Part shown: piece after piece, positions 53,903 through 64,000 of the stretch
Position numbering within the stretch: the stretch's first letter is position 1
Layout of the letters: each line of letters starts with the position of its first letter
From: Bretschneidera sinensis
Taxonomy: Eukaryota; Streptophyta; Magnoliopsida; Brassicales; Akaniaceae
Length of the DNA stretch: 64,000 nucleotides
NCBI GenBank assembly: GCA_023935145.1
Contig: CM043701.1
Coordinates: 71,982,817-72,046,816 of the forward strand
Reading direction: 5' to 3'
Notes under the pieces: generated by a model
Database searches by the model: none
What the model was told of the DNA's origin: nothing
The model's input: the letters and a program-made list of their open reading frames with translations, nothing else
Translations under genes and position numbers: made by a program

Positions 53903-54079
53903 CCTACGCCTAAAATCTTATATTCCATAGGAAATCTAACTTGCTTCCTCACCACACCAATTGTTTGAATTTTTTTTTCCAATGTTGAATTTGGCTCTAA
54001 TAGGGAATTTTTACCTTTTTGTAAAACTTTCTCGGGTCCAACTTTAGGCAAAAGCCACATTCATACAAACAATTAAATA
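53903..54079. other. Unassigned DNA
   Basis: Between the Tek-1 LTR and the tandem LTR-like units. A 60-codon minus frame (53878-54060) has no recognisable motif. Confidence 0.35.
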
Positions 54080-54797
54080 TAGGCAACAAAATACACACCA
54101 ACAATATAAGGATTTTTTAACGTGATTCAGCACAACTCTTTGTCTACTTCCATGAGTTAATCACTATTTCACTTTGCAACATTTGGATAAAGAAAAGTTA
54201 CTAAAACTCACTACATCAATAGTTACAAATTTTTAAGCAAAACTATAAGAAAACTCTTCTGCAACAATACACTATTTTTCAATAAAAAATTGAGTGAAAA
54301 CTCTCCACAAACAACATAAATTTTTTTAAGCAAGCTTGTGTGAAAATGCTCCCCGAACAATACATAATTTTTGTAGGCAGAACTATGTGAAAATTCTTTC
54401 CACTCTCATAACCCAAAACTCCAATACACTCAATGTTTACTAAACCTTTGGATCCTTATAAACCCCTCTTTTAAAAGATATATTTGTGTTTGGTTTACTA
54501 ACTCTACATTTAACTAACTATTCATTCTTTAGGAATAGGGTAAGGGACAACCTCTCTTGATGCTTATATTTATATCTTTCTAAACTTGCTCACCATGTTT
54601 CCTACTCAATAAGTAGCTCATTCTTCACACCAAGTAATTTCAGATCCAATATAAAAAAAATTATGAGCTAGAAAAATCCTAACAACGATCAAGTTGTCTA
54701 ATCCCTTAGGTCGAGTTAGGATCCACCCGATCAAAAACTTCAAGTTTCAATCGAGCTTTCTACATCATTTAATCAGATTTTGGGTCTAATCCTAACA
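54080..54797 (-). repeat. LTR-like unit A
   Basis: In the window it ends TCTAATCCTAACA, so the minus strand starts TGTTAGGATTAG. Near its other side (54114-54160) the minus strand reads ATGGAAGTAGACAAAG and CTGAATCACGTTAAAA, similar to the U5-side module of the copia LTRs. Unit B repeats it at moderate similarity. The exact inner end is unclear. Confidence 0.5.
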
Positions 54798-54830
54798 ATC
54801 ATTTTTCAAGCCAAAGCTAAAAAATCTGAC

Positions 54831-55527
54831 ACCTAATCAACAACTACACAATCACAATAGCAAAAAACAAAGAAAAATGAAACACAAATTTTTTTAATGT
54901 GGCTCAACAACCTCTTTACCTACGACTTCTTTCAACTTTTGAATGGAAGAAAGCTGCTAAAATACGTTACACAATTTTTTTTTTTTACGAAAAAATTGAA
55001 AACTATCATCAAACAATACACAATTTTTCTAGGCAAAAATGTGAGAAAACTCTCCTTAGATAATATATAATTTTTCTAAGCAAAATTGTATGAAAATTCT
55101 CCTTAATCTCCCAATTCAAACCATAATACACCCAATGTTTACTTAACCATTGGATCCTTTTAAGATCATCTTTTACAAGTTATATTAGTGTTTAGTTTGC
55201 TACACCCTACATCTGACCAACTATTTCTACTTCATGAATAGGTTGAAAGACTACCTCTTTTGGTGTCCATATTTATAGCCTTCAACAACATGCCCACCAA
55301 CTCACTTGCTCACCAAGTTACTAGCTCATTTAGATGCTTGCTTACCAAATAGCTTGTTCTTTACACCAAGTAACTTCGGGACTCATACAAATAAATATGA
55401 ATAAAAAAATTCCAACGATCAAAATGTTAAACCCGTTGGGCTATGTTTGTCTTCACTCAATCAAAACCTCCTAGTTTCAATCAGACCTTCTATATCACTT
55501 AGTTAGATTTTGGGACTAATCCCAACA
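54831..55527 (-). repeat. LTR-like unit B
   Basis: It is in the same orientation as unit A and about 33 bp from it, ending ACTAATCCCAACA. The module recurs near 54891-54935 (TTTTTTTAATGTGGCTCAAC on the plus strand). Shared internal words include TTTTAAAAGATATATT/TTTTACAAGTTATATT. Too little lies between A and B for a normal retrotransposon body. Confidence 0.5.
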
Positions 55528-55628
55528 CAAAATCTGTGGTTAAATTTTCTTTTAGCTCAATCTTATGCATCAAACTGAAGCTCATTCTCTTTTATTAGGG
55601 AATTTTCCCTTTCTCTCTTTTTTTCTTT

Positions 55629-55760
55629 GCTTTTCTTGCTAGCCAAACATGTTCTCTTTCTTTTTCTTTTTGGCTTTTCTCACTAGCAAAACATCGTGTT
55701 TTCCTTTCTTTCCTTTGCTTTTCTCACTAGCCAAATAGTATGTTTCCTGGATTGTTATTT
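55629..55760. repeat. Three tandem copies of a 44-bp unit
   Basis: GCTTTTCTNNCTAGCNAAA recurs at 55629, 55673 and 55717, an exact 44-bp spacing, in pyrimidine-rich DNA. Confidence 0.85.
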
Positions 55761-56618
55761 TGTGAGCTCATGTAACCGATCTTAGAGCGCAGACCTCGGG
55801 TTAGGTCATCAATAACGGCTTGGGATCAAGAGTAAAGAGAGACAGAAAGTAGGAAAGGGAGAGTGAGAGGGACATGATGCAAAACGAGGAGGTTCCTCTT
55901 TGGCACGAGGGCATATATGGAAATATGAGAACAATTGATAGTGTTTGGCTACATGGTTTTAACTTATGTTACGTGGCATAATCCTGAGTGTACCTTCATT
56001 TTTAAATGACATGGCAATTTATCTCACAATCAACAGCATACTAAACCGCAGAGAGCTTAAAGAACAGAGGATCCAATTCCATAATAGGCTACCACACAGA
56101 AAAATAAAAGTAAATTAAAATTGTTCCATTTCATTTTTTAACATGTCTATTGTGACCTTAATGTCTTTCTTTTTTTTTTTGTTCAAAGCCAATAAATTTA
56201 TGCGTTTAGACCTCCATAATATTTTCTTTAGTGATAAGATTTATGTTCCCCATTTCGTTGTAATTTTCTTTTGTTATTTTAATAAATTAATAGTGGTCTG
56301 CCTAATCCTACCAAGACAAACGGCTTTATTAAAAAAGAAATGTAAATTTGTCCCAAATAAAGCTTATGACAGCAATGGTGAACCTAACGATGTTATTATA
56401 ACCTTAATTTACAAAAAAAAAAAAAAAGTTTATCGACTAAGTAATATGTAGTGTCATGTGTAATTTTCATATTGATCGAGTGAATTATATAAACGTCGTT
56501 TGGGAACGTGCCATAATGGATGAAGGAGTTGGACTGAACACATAAAAAATTGATTATCAAAAGAATTAAAATTTTAAAAATATATTTTTTTTTAAGAAAT
56601 TAAGTTTGTATATGTACC

Positions 56619-56678
56619 GAACACTAAATATTTCTAGTTCTGTTATTAGAACACTAAATATTTCTGGTTCTGTTATTA
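56619..56678. repeat. 30-bp tandem duplication
   Basis: Two adjacent copies starting GAACACTAAATATTTCT at 56619 and 56649 with one mismatch. Confidence 0.92.
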
Positions 56679-57788
56679 TTATATTAAAAATTGCTTAGAA
56701 AACCATTTTATACATTATAATCCAAAACTACCACTAAGCCGAATAGTTTAGTTCTTATTTGGAACAACTTATGTTTTTAGTTTTTATTGATTATAAACAT
56801 AAACTAGTTCAAACACCGTTAAAATAGTTTATGAATGGGTTTTGTTTATAAAACATTAAATTTATTTCATAAAAACTATTTTAATCACTATTATTTTATT
56901 AAAAACTAAATAGTTTATAGTTTTACCATTATTTTACCATAATCTTTTTAAAAAAACCATTAATCGTATCTAAGTTAAATAGGATCTAAGTAAGTTTCCG
57001 CGTGTTACTTATTTGTAGGAAAATTACCATTTTTATTCTTCACATAATTCTATTGCTTTGGGAAACATCCTTTTAGTCCAGGTTTTTTTTTTATTTATTT
57101 TTATTTTTTGCAATGAGTTGGTTTCTAGTTTGCTGTACACCACCTCAACAAAGACTTTTCTTAATAGGAAAAATAGTCGGAAATCTATTAATAAGAAACT
57201 TTAACCAAAGTTGTAGCTAATTAGTTTTTACATGTTTTGTGTATTAAAAAAACGAAGCATCCATTCATTAGTCTATGAAAAAGCAATAAATAATTCATTG
57301 TGAGATTTTTCTTTAATTTTATATTCATCTAGAGATTAGTTTGTTAATATAATTCGAGTGGTGATACCACGAAATCGAGTTCGTAAGAGTTACTACAGAA
57401 TCGAAAAAGTCTATTAATAATCCACAAAAGAAAAGTGAATAGTAATTTTGATATTTAAATTTTTTTTTAAAAATTGTTTTGTGTTATTATTATTCAATTT
57501 CCTAATAATTATTAATGAGTTTTCTTGATTCCGTTGTAATGAGATCGAGACTTGTATAATTTCCTTGGTGATAAGAAGTTTCGAAAAAGAAATTCTTCAT
57601 TGGTTATATTATATTTTATTATATATTGTATAACAATTGATGTATTCTTGATTATATTTTATGGTCCATACCATGTCATATATATATATATATATTTGAG
57701 GATGTTGCAAATATTTGATTGCATTACTCCTTACATATAAGCCCATTAACATTTGAATCAGTATATTTTTCCAAAATTAGATTGAAAA

Positions 57789-58659
57789 ATGGGTGATTTG
57801 CAAGCCTACACTAGTATAATTATTGTACTTCTAATCTCCATGAGCAGAATAAAGATGATCTCCAACATAGCTAAAACCAAGGCTCCTCTTCAACTGAGCC
57901 CAATAGGCCTACCAATCATCGAACACATGCACCTCCTTGGCCATATACCTCGCCAAGCATTTCACAAGCTGTCAACACAGTATGGACCCCTAATATACTT
58001 TTTCATCGATCAAAACCTTGTTTTCTTGCATCCTCCCCTGAAATGACTAAAGAAGTCCTTAAAACCAATGAATCTAATTTCTTGAACCGTCCTAAATTAG
58101 CCAACTTTGATTACCTTACTTATGGTTGAGCTGATTTCGCTACTGTGCCTTACGGACCTCATCGGAAGGTTATGAAAAAACTTTGCATTACAGAACTTTT
58201 TGGGAGTCGAACACTAGACCAGCTCCTTCCTATTAGACGAGAAGAGCTGACAAGGTTTTTGAGGATAATGATAAAGAAAGCCGAGGCAAAAGAAAGTTGA
58301 GGCAAAAGAAGCAGTCAATGTTGGAACACAACTTGTGAGGTTAACAAATAACATAATATCAAGAATGGCATTGAAACAAAGATGCTCGATAATGACGATG
58401 AAGCAGATGAGGTGAGGAAATTGGTGAAGGAGTTGAATAAGTTAGGTAGGCTCAAAGTTTAATTTCTCAGATTCATTTTGGTTTTGCAAGAAGATGGATT
58501 TACAAGGGTTTGGTAAGAGGATTAAGGATGCTACGACAAGTATGACACGTTGATGGAGAATATCATCAAGGAACACCAAGATGCAAGGAACAGTGCCAGC
58601 AAGGGGATGAAGCTGTCAAGGACATACTTGATATTTTGCTCCACATTTATGAAGACTAA
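57789..58659 (+). pseudogene. Cytochrome P450 relic, CYP93A-like, 5' part only
   Basis: The start at 57789 opens MGDLQAYTSIIIVLLISMSR, a membrane anchor, then LPIIEHMHLLGHIPRQAFHK and LSTQYGPLIYFF. After shifts it reads EMTKEVLKTNESNFLNRP, FDYLTYG (stop), TVPYGPHRKVMKKLCITELF, RTLDQLLPIRREELTRFLR, EADEVRKLVKELNKLG, FWFCKKMDLQGFGKRIKD and DEAVKDILDILLHIYED. This matches the first ~245 residues of CYP93A-type plant P450s (flavonoid/isoflavonoid-type hydroxylases). The helix-C WxxxR tryptophan is R. The oxygen-binding, ExxR and heme-cysteine regions are absent. At least four frame breaks occur near 58020, 58300, 58385 and 58460-58540. Confidence 0.85.
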
Positions 58660-58829
58660 CCTTGCATACGCCATTTATTTACAAGAAATTTAATTTGTTA
58701 ACCAACGGCACAATATGTTTGCACAATTAGTGGACTGTACAAAATTTTCTACTTATTAGCTTGTATGAAATTCTTGTGAAAAATCCTTAAGCTTATATCT
58801 TAATATATCATTCATAAAGTGCCCAAAGT
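58660..58829. other. Spacer between P450 relic and R2
   Basis: AT-rich DNA with no motif. It could be intron or downstream DNA of the former P450 gene; the R2 LTR begins at 58830. Confidence 0.45.
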
Positions 58830-61608
58830 TGTAACGATCCATCTTGAGCGGGTTCTACTCGGAACAACATCATTACTTTTAAGCACTGAACACCTTGACT
58901 TACAATACAAGCATGCAAATCTTACAACTCATACAAGCATATTTCTACATCCACATGTTTTTTATAATACAACGTATCATAATCAACTCTTAAGAATTTA
59001 CATAAGACACAAGTTTATAGAAATTACATCTACCATAATTGAATTATACACTTTTTCCAAAACAACGAGATCAAAATATAACTATAGACTCCTAAAACAA
59101 CAAGGGTGAGGATGTTGTGCACAACAACCACCTAAGGACACCTTTCTTCTTCGATCTCTTCACTAACTCGATTCTAAATCTTCTCGACATTTTCGTGAAA
59201 TGTTAAATAAAAAGAAAGGAGGTGAACTAAAAAGCTCAATAAGTTTTCACATTATTAGTAATCGATTAGAAATCTTTTTCTTAGTTTTTGAACCTCATTA
59301 CTTAGTCAAAGTTCATAATAATATGTATATAACTATGTGTCTTCATTTACTTTCCTCGTTACTTACTATAGAAAAGATCAATTATCAATCAAATAAATAT
59401 TGATACTTCTAAATAATCACATAATACGTGATCAACCACACCACACACATCATATTAGCAATTCATTCATAAGTAACACCCATTTTCCATATTTTTCGTC
59501 ATCACAAACAATCAATAGAACATGCCATTCTCTAGTCCAATCATATCAACTACCTCTCATGGGGCAATCAAATTAAGTGCCCCTCATGGGCTAATCACAT
59601 CAATGCATCAATCATCAATGAAATGCAATGTAATGTAATGCAATGCAATGTGTGACCATGTCTGAAATCATTTCATCTCATGTCATTACCCCTCACTGGG
59701 CTAATCTCATCACAATGCCCCTCACTAGGCTAAGCATATAACAATAGGGACGTTTCCCCACGTACCGATACGTCACTCAGCATCATCACTCAGCATATAA
59801 CCTCAGATCCCCTACACCCTTTTCTGGGCGAGGTAGTTTTCCTTGGTACCCTTTCACCTATTGTTGGTGGGCCCTACCCTCACTTTTCACTCCATTTGTT
59901 TGCACTTCACTTTCCACTCCACTCGTTTCCACCTTATTACCAAGAACCCATATCATTTGAAATTCATTCACGATGCAACAACTTTTCAAACATAAAACTC
60001 ATTAATCAATCACATCACAACAATTAGTCAAACATAAATTCATCAAGGCATTTCTATGCTTATCTCTTCTATATCCATATGTCTATATGTATAATTATTA
60101 TATTATTATTATTGTATTTCCATGATCATTTTTGTTTATATATTTTTAACTTTTCATTTTTGTTGTACAATTTACTACGATTACTAAGAGTAAGGTGAAT
60201 CACAACAATTCGTCAAACATAAATTCATCAAGACATTTCTATGCTTATCTCTTCTATATCTATATGTCTATATATATAATTATTATATAATTATTATTGT
60301 ATTTCCATGATCATTTCTGTTTATATATTTTTAACTTTTCATTTTTGTTGTACAATTTACTACGATTACTAAGAGTAAGGTGAAACTCACCTTTATCGTG
60401 TCAAGATTCAGCCTTGGATTACCTCCTAACCTTTGGTATTTTCCTTCAGTCACACCTAACAAATATATATATAACTCAATATATTCTCCCAAGATGTGTA
60501 CATGTAATTAACACCCAACTATACTATGGAATTTCATATAAGAATATAAAACTATAAGTTACGTCGTATTCTCTCTTTATTTTACCTAAAATTCTTACAT
60601 ATCTTGTTCTAGCATTGTTTAAAACAAAAGAAATATTCTCAAGACCATAACTTTCATATTCTTATCATGTATTCGGGTTTATAATACTTTGGAAAAATTT
60701 AAGAAATTTGAAATTCTTTAACAAAAGTGATTTATTTTTGAAAATAAAGGCTGAGAATTAGATTTAGGGGCTTGGACAATTGACTATCTCTTTAGGTAAT
60801 TGACTATAATCTGACCAAAAAGGTTACACAGTCGACTGTGCACTTGGATTAGTGGACTGATTCGATAAAAATCTTGATGAAAATCACCTTTTTTCTTCAA
60901 AATTAACCTCTTGTCTCTCATGGGGCTTCCAATCCTTTCAAAAACAAGTTCCTAAAGGTCTTAAATCAAAACATTACACTACCAATGAGAAGAATTGAAC
61001 TCAAACCCCTCAAATCCACAAATTTAGTACAAAAACTCATTTTTCTCAAACTTTTCTTAAGCAAAACTTCAAATTCATAACTTAAAAATTCAAATTCTTA
61101 GTTTAATAAACTTTCTTGATGATTAAGAATGAAGAAGAGCAAGTTTTACCTTGATTTTTAGCAAGAATCCTCCCATCTTTTCCCTTATCTTCATCTCCTT
61201 CTTCCCCTTTTTTCTTTTCTCTTTTTTTTTTCTCTTCTCTTTCTCTCAACCCCTCTAGAACGATCTAGCACATGCTAGTCTTTCTCTCCATCTCTCATCG
61301 TATTTATAGCCTAACTCTCCAATGATTACATAACCACTTTTATACTTTACTTTTTTTTCTACAATCTACCACACTACTCTTTAAAATTTTAGTTTTTACT
61401 TAGTTTGTCTCATTATCCTTAAAAAATTTAGAATTTTTTTTCCCATGGCATGTTTTTATTACTAGGTTCTTATTTTATTTACTTATTTCCAAGTTTCACA
61501 AATTTTGATACAAATTAATTATAACTCATTTCGAATAAACACTCCAAGCACACGTCGAAGTGCAACCTCGTGACTTAAAATATTCTAATTAAAATACTAG
61601 ATTCCACA
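58830..61608 (-). repeat. R2 3' LTR, about 2.8 kb
   Basis: It begins TGTAACGATCCATCTTG and ends GATTCCACA. It includes CACTGGGCTAATCTCATC (59695), ACGTACCGATACG (59760), a 187-bp tandem duplication (60016-60389), GTCGACTG motifs (60780-60860) and a TATA-like GCTATAAATA on the minus strand (61301-61310). Confidence 0.78.
60016..60389 (-). repeat. 187-bp tandem duplication in the R2 LTR
   Basis: Units start CACAACAATTAGTC (60016) and CACAACAATTCGTC (60203) and stay closely alike through CTACGATTACTAAGAGTAAG. R1 has one copy here. Confidence 0.9.
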
Positions 61609-63324
61609 ATTCTCCCCCACTGATAAATTAGTTTCCTTGAAATTTTCTTGACTCGGGTCCGTAATATGCAACAATTATTCTACTTGAAATACACTCTTTA
61701 TTCTCTGCTTTCTTGAATAAAAAAAATTTCTTTCCTACAAATTAAATTTTTGTCTCACCAAAATCTTAATTTTTTTTCTATATTGTTTCCAACTAATCAT
61801 CTAATTACTGGAATAATATAACCTATTATTTCAATAAATTTCATCTGATTTAGCTAAAAGCTCTATTTATTTATTTAGTAGTGTTCATCTATCTTATTGA
61901 TTACTTATTCTTATACTTCATCATTTCTTCTCCGTTAATCCTCCCAAATATCCAATTATCTTCTTAATTTAAACATTCTTTAAATATATAGTTTTCAATT
62001 TACCTCATTTTTATAACTTTTGTATCTTCTTGTATTCTAAATTTAAGTTTCTCACTAGCCAATTACTCCTATTTGAATCTTTTTAATTCTATCTTAACTT
62101 TGTGAGTCATAGATCTCAACTTATGACACGACTTCATTTTCTCTTATCAATCAGTAATTTCTTCCTCCATATAGACACTATACTTAGGATCCGTCAACAA
62201 TATTGCTAGAAACTTTGAACTCTGTTCAATTAAGGTCTTTAAGAAACTACTCAAATTGTAAATTTTACAGTTCCTAGCTTACCTAAGGAATTGAATCAGC
62301 CTTTATGTCATTATAACTCAACTTTCCGTTTACTCGTGTAATTTCCTAGTATCCTTCTATCAATTTAATTCAGTCAAAAAGTTATTCTTTTTGCTTAAAA
62401 TATCTCTTAGTTCTAATCCAAAATCCCCATTATTATTTCCATTTGAATTTTTATTCAACCATCTCTAATTAGGATATGCTTACAAAGAAAAATCATATAA
62501 GCCACCATTTAATAACAACATATAAGCACCTCACTCGCCACTATAACTCCATTCTGGTTAGTCTTTCTTAAAGCTATATTTACCAATTCATTTTAGAACA
62601 TCACTTGGGCATTAATGAACCAATTATTCTTAATCATGGATAACAAGCTCCGTTCTACAAGCCTCTTTCCAACTTCGTCACTTATAGTTGTTCTTTAAAT
62701 ATAATTGATTTAATTCACATTTTTCCTTCACATAAACTTTTCAATGATTTTTTCCCATAAAACAATTTCTTTTGTTGTAGATTAAACTTCAAGAGTATAA
62801 TTTTTTCGTTCTTCTTGAATCATTCCGCTCCTTAGCATACTTTTTAGATTAAATCTCCCACTCATTCCTCGTCCTATAAACCATATACCTTACACCAACT
62901 CTCAAAGACATACCTTAGATAATTCTCTACCCCTCCCACACTACATCTCACGTCTATAGCTATCACTAATTTACATTAATTATCTCGTTTCTCCTCTCAA
63001 TGAACAATTCTCCAACTCTCAACCTTCTATTCACTTGTACACGTATCATCTCAAACTATAGTTAGTTCTTCTCTAAAACTTGGATTCTTATTTCTTTTTC
63101 AACTCGCCTTTATCCTTTTATTCTTTTTCCTTCTAGCCATTCAATCTCTAACATTATCAATAGCTTTATTAAAATCAAGATTACAATTTATAAAATATTT
63201 CCAACTAAGCAAAATTTAAAAGCTAAACTATAAGTTCTCATATTTAATTTAGCATACTTATCTACTTTTGGCTTTGTTATCAAAATCCTTAACTATACCA
63301 AACTAATCCATCTCCTTTTGTTTC
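61609..63324 (-). mobile_element. R2 internal region, non-coding
   Basis: It follows 7397-9168 of R1 in order: CCTTGAAATTTTCTTGAC, TATACTTAGGATCCGTCAA, CTCAACTTTCCGTTTACTCG, AACAAGCTCCGTTCTACAAG, TTGGATTCTTATTTCTTTTT and CAACTCGCC. No long frame or pol motif seen. Confidence 0.65.
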
Positions 63325-63639
63325 TGTTGACCCTCACCTATATTTTAATGATGACAAAACACAACTCTCATTATACTAATAGTGCTATCTAAGTGTATTA
63401 CGCAATAAAAGCATTCAACTAAGGATTAAGGTGCAAGAACTCAACCCGTATCAAACACCAAGTCAAGATAGAAGATCTAGTATAGGGACAAGGTATTTAA
63501 ACAAGTTGTAAATCTCACTTATTAAGGTAAAAAGCTTGTCTTATGGCTCATTTTGAAAAAGTATTTTTACAAAACTTTTCAATCAAATGTTTTTTAAGTT
63601 AAAATCATTTCAAAACATGAAAACTGGGTTGATAAGCAA

Positions 63640-63765
63640 CCCAGTCGATTGGGTACTTATACCAGAAGACTGGTATATGTGACAGTGTGTCTCCAGTCGA
63701 CTGGTATATTGGACAGACTGTCCCCAGTCGACTGGTAAGAACCACATAGTCGACTGGTACCTTCA
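63640..63765 (+). repeat. AGTCGACTGGTA repeat cluster
   Basis: CCAGTCGATTGGGTAC, CCAGAAGACTGGTATA, CCAGTCGACTGGTATAT, CCAGTCGACTGGTAAG and ATAGTCGACTGGTACC occur within about 125 bp. Confidence 0.85.
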
Positions 63766-63892
63766 ACAGCCTTAAAAATGAGATTTTTAACTTGACCCAG
63801 TAGTTCAAAAAATATGACCGTTGAGACGCGAGATTTCAGCACAAATTGCACTAAATCGTACCAGATACAAAGCGGCCATATTACATCTAGGC

Positions 63893-63900
63893 TATATAAA
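63893..63900 (+). promoter_or_regulatory. TATA box of the right-end LTR
   Basis: GGCTATATAAACCC lies about 130 bp after the repeat cluster and 570 bp from the inferred LTR start. Confidence 0.55.
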
Positions 63901-64000
63901 CCCACTCTATTAATATTTCAAGAGAAAAAAAAAATACACATTCAATCAAGTTTTTACTCATTGATACACAAAAGCTTTGAAATATTTATTGTTGAGCCAT

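Larger units (their letters stand above)
55528..57788. other. Intergenic DNA upstream of the CYP93A-like relic
   Basis: No gene recognised. It contains a 44-bp tandem repeat (55629-55760), a 30-bp tandem duplication (56619-56678), homopolymer runs (56170, 56409-56425) and a short AT tract at 57678-57697, about 95 bp before the pseudogene start. Short frames at 56143-56451 and 57552-57740 are AT-rich and unconvincing. Confidence 0.6.
58830..63324 (-). mobile_element. R2: second long-LTR R element, partial
   Basis: A complete LTR (58830-61608) is followed on the right by a purine tract (minus strand GTGGGGGAGAAT) and non-coding internal DNA resembling R1. It is broken at 63324 by the next element after GTTTC; R1 continues at that point with CTAACAATAATACC (about 9170). 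The remaining part lies outside the window. Confidence 0.7.
63325..64000 (+). repeat. Start of another LTR element, cut by window end
   Basis: An abrupt switch from R2 sequence at TGTTGACCCTCACC suggests an LTR edge; GTTTC before it would be the target duplication. It holds four AGTCGACTGGTA-type repeats, a TATA box and an A-rich run. Minus-strand frames at 63605-63905 cross the repeats and are unlikely to be genes. The strand is inferred from the TATA box. Confidence 0.5.

Noticed and set aside
56143..56451. 102-codon plus frame
   Set aside because: AT-rich with homopolymer runs; start and end lie in low-complexity DNA and no domain is visible.
63605..63905. Minus-strand frames of 67 and 82 codons
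   Set aside because: They read through the AGTCGACTGGTA repeats and the LTR promoter.

Overview
The window looks like a gene-poor, repeat-packed stretch of a plant nuclear genome, most likely a dicot. The evidence is the set of Ty1/copia, Athila-like and chromovirus-like Ty3/gypsy LTR retrotransposons with plant-type primer sites (initiator tRNA-Met and tRNA-Asp), and a CYP93A-like cytochrome P450 relic. I see no intact host gene, no tRNA or rRNA gene and no CRISPR array. Almost every coding region is a decayed retrotransposon reading frame. All family assignments rest on motifs read by eye; no database search was run.

Layout. 1-5774: Cop-1, a Tnt1/Tork-like copia element on the minus strand, its left LTR cut by the window edge. 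5775-6768: unassigned DNA, then the leader and gag start of a Tat-like gypsy element. 6769-10194 and 36285-40358: R1, a chromovirus-type element with very long LTRs and no recognisable genes. Inside R1 sits Ath-A1 (minus, 10195-36284), an Athila-like element flanked by CTTCC. Ath-A1 contains Ath-A2 (plus, 11494-20718, same family), Ath-B (plus, 12015 to about 16722, inserted in the 5' LTR of Ath-A2) and Ath-C (minus, 21246-28401, flanked by TCCGT). 40541-46115: Cop-2, a plus-strand relative of Cop-1 flanked by ATTTT, inserted in an inverted piece of R-type LTR (R3). 46985-53902: Tek-1, a Tekay/Del-like chromovirus on the minus strand. 53903-55527: two LTR-like units in tandem. 55528-57788: intergenic. 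57789-58659: CYP93A-like pseudogene. 58830-63324: R2, the second R element. From 63325 to the end: the start of another LTR element.

How the parts relate. Ath-A1 keeps gag, protease, reverse transcriptase, RNase H, integrase and an extra 3' reading frame, with several stops. Ath-A2 and Ath-C, which have different LTRs, have both lost the RT-RNase H-integrase block while keeping gag/protease remains and a nearly identical 43-bp 3' motif. Ath-C has matching target duplications, so it may have moved after losing pol, using enzymes from a relative. The locus also records a rearrangement: the CTTCC target site and about 150 bp of right flank occur twice, as expected if a solo-LTR allele recombined with a full-length allele of the same insertion. 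Several unrelated LTR families carry arrays of short CpG-containing palindromes. The most useful second looks are the shared 3' motif, the palindrome modules, the head-to-head LTR palindrome at 11494 and the stop codons that recur at the same codon in paired copies.
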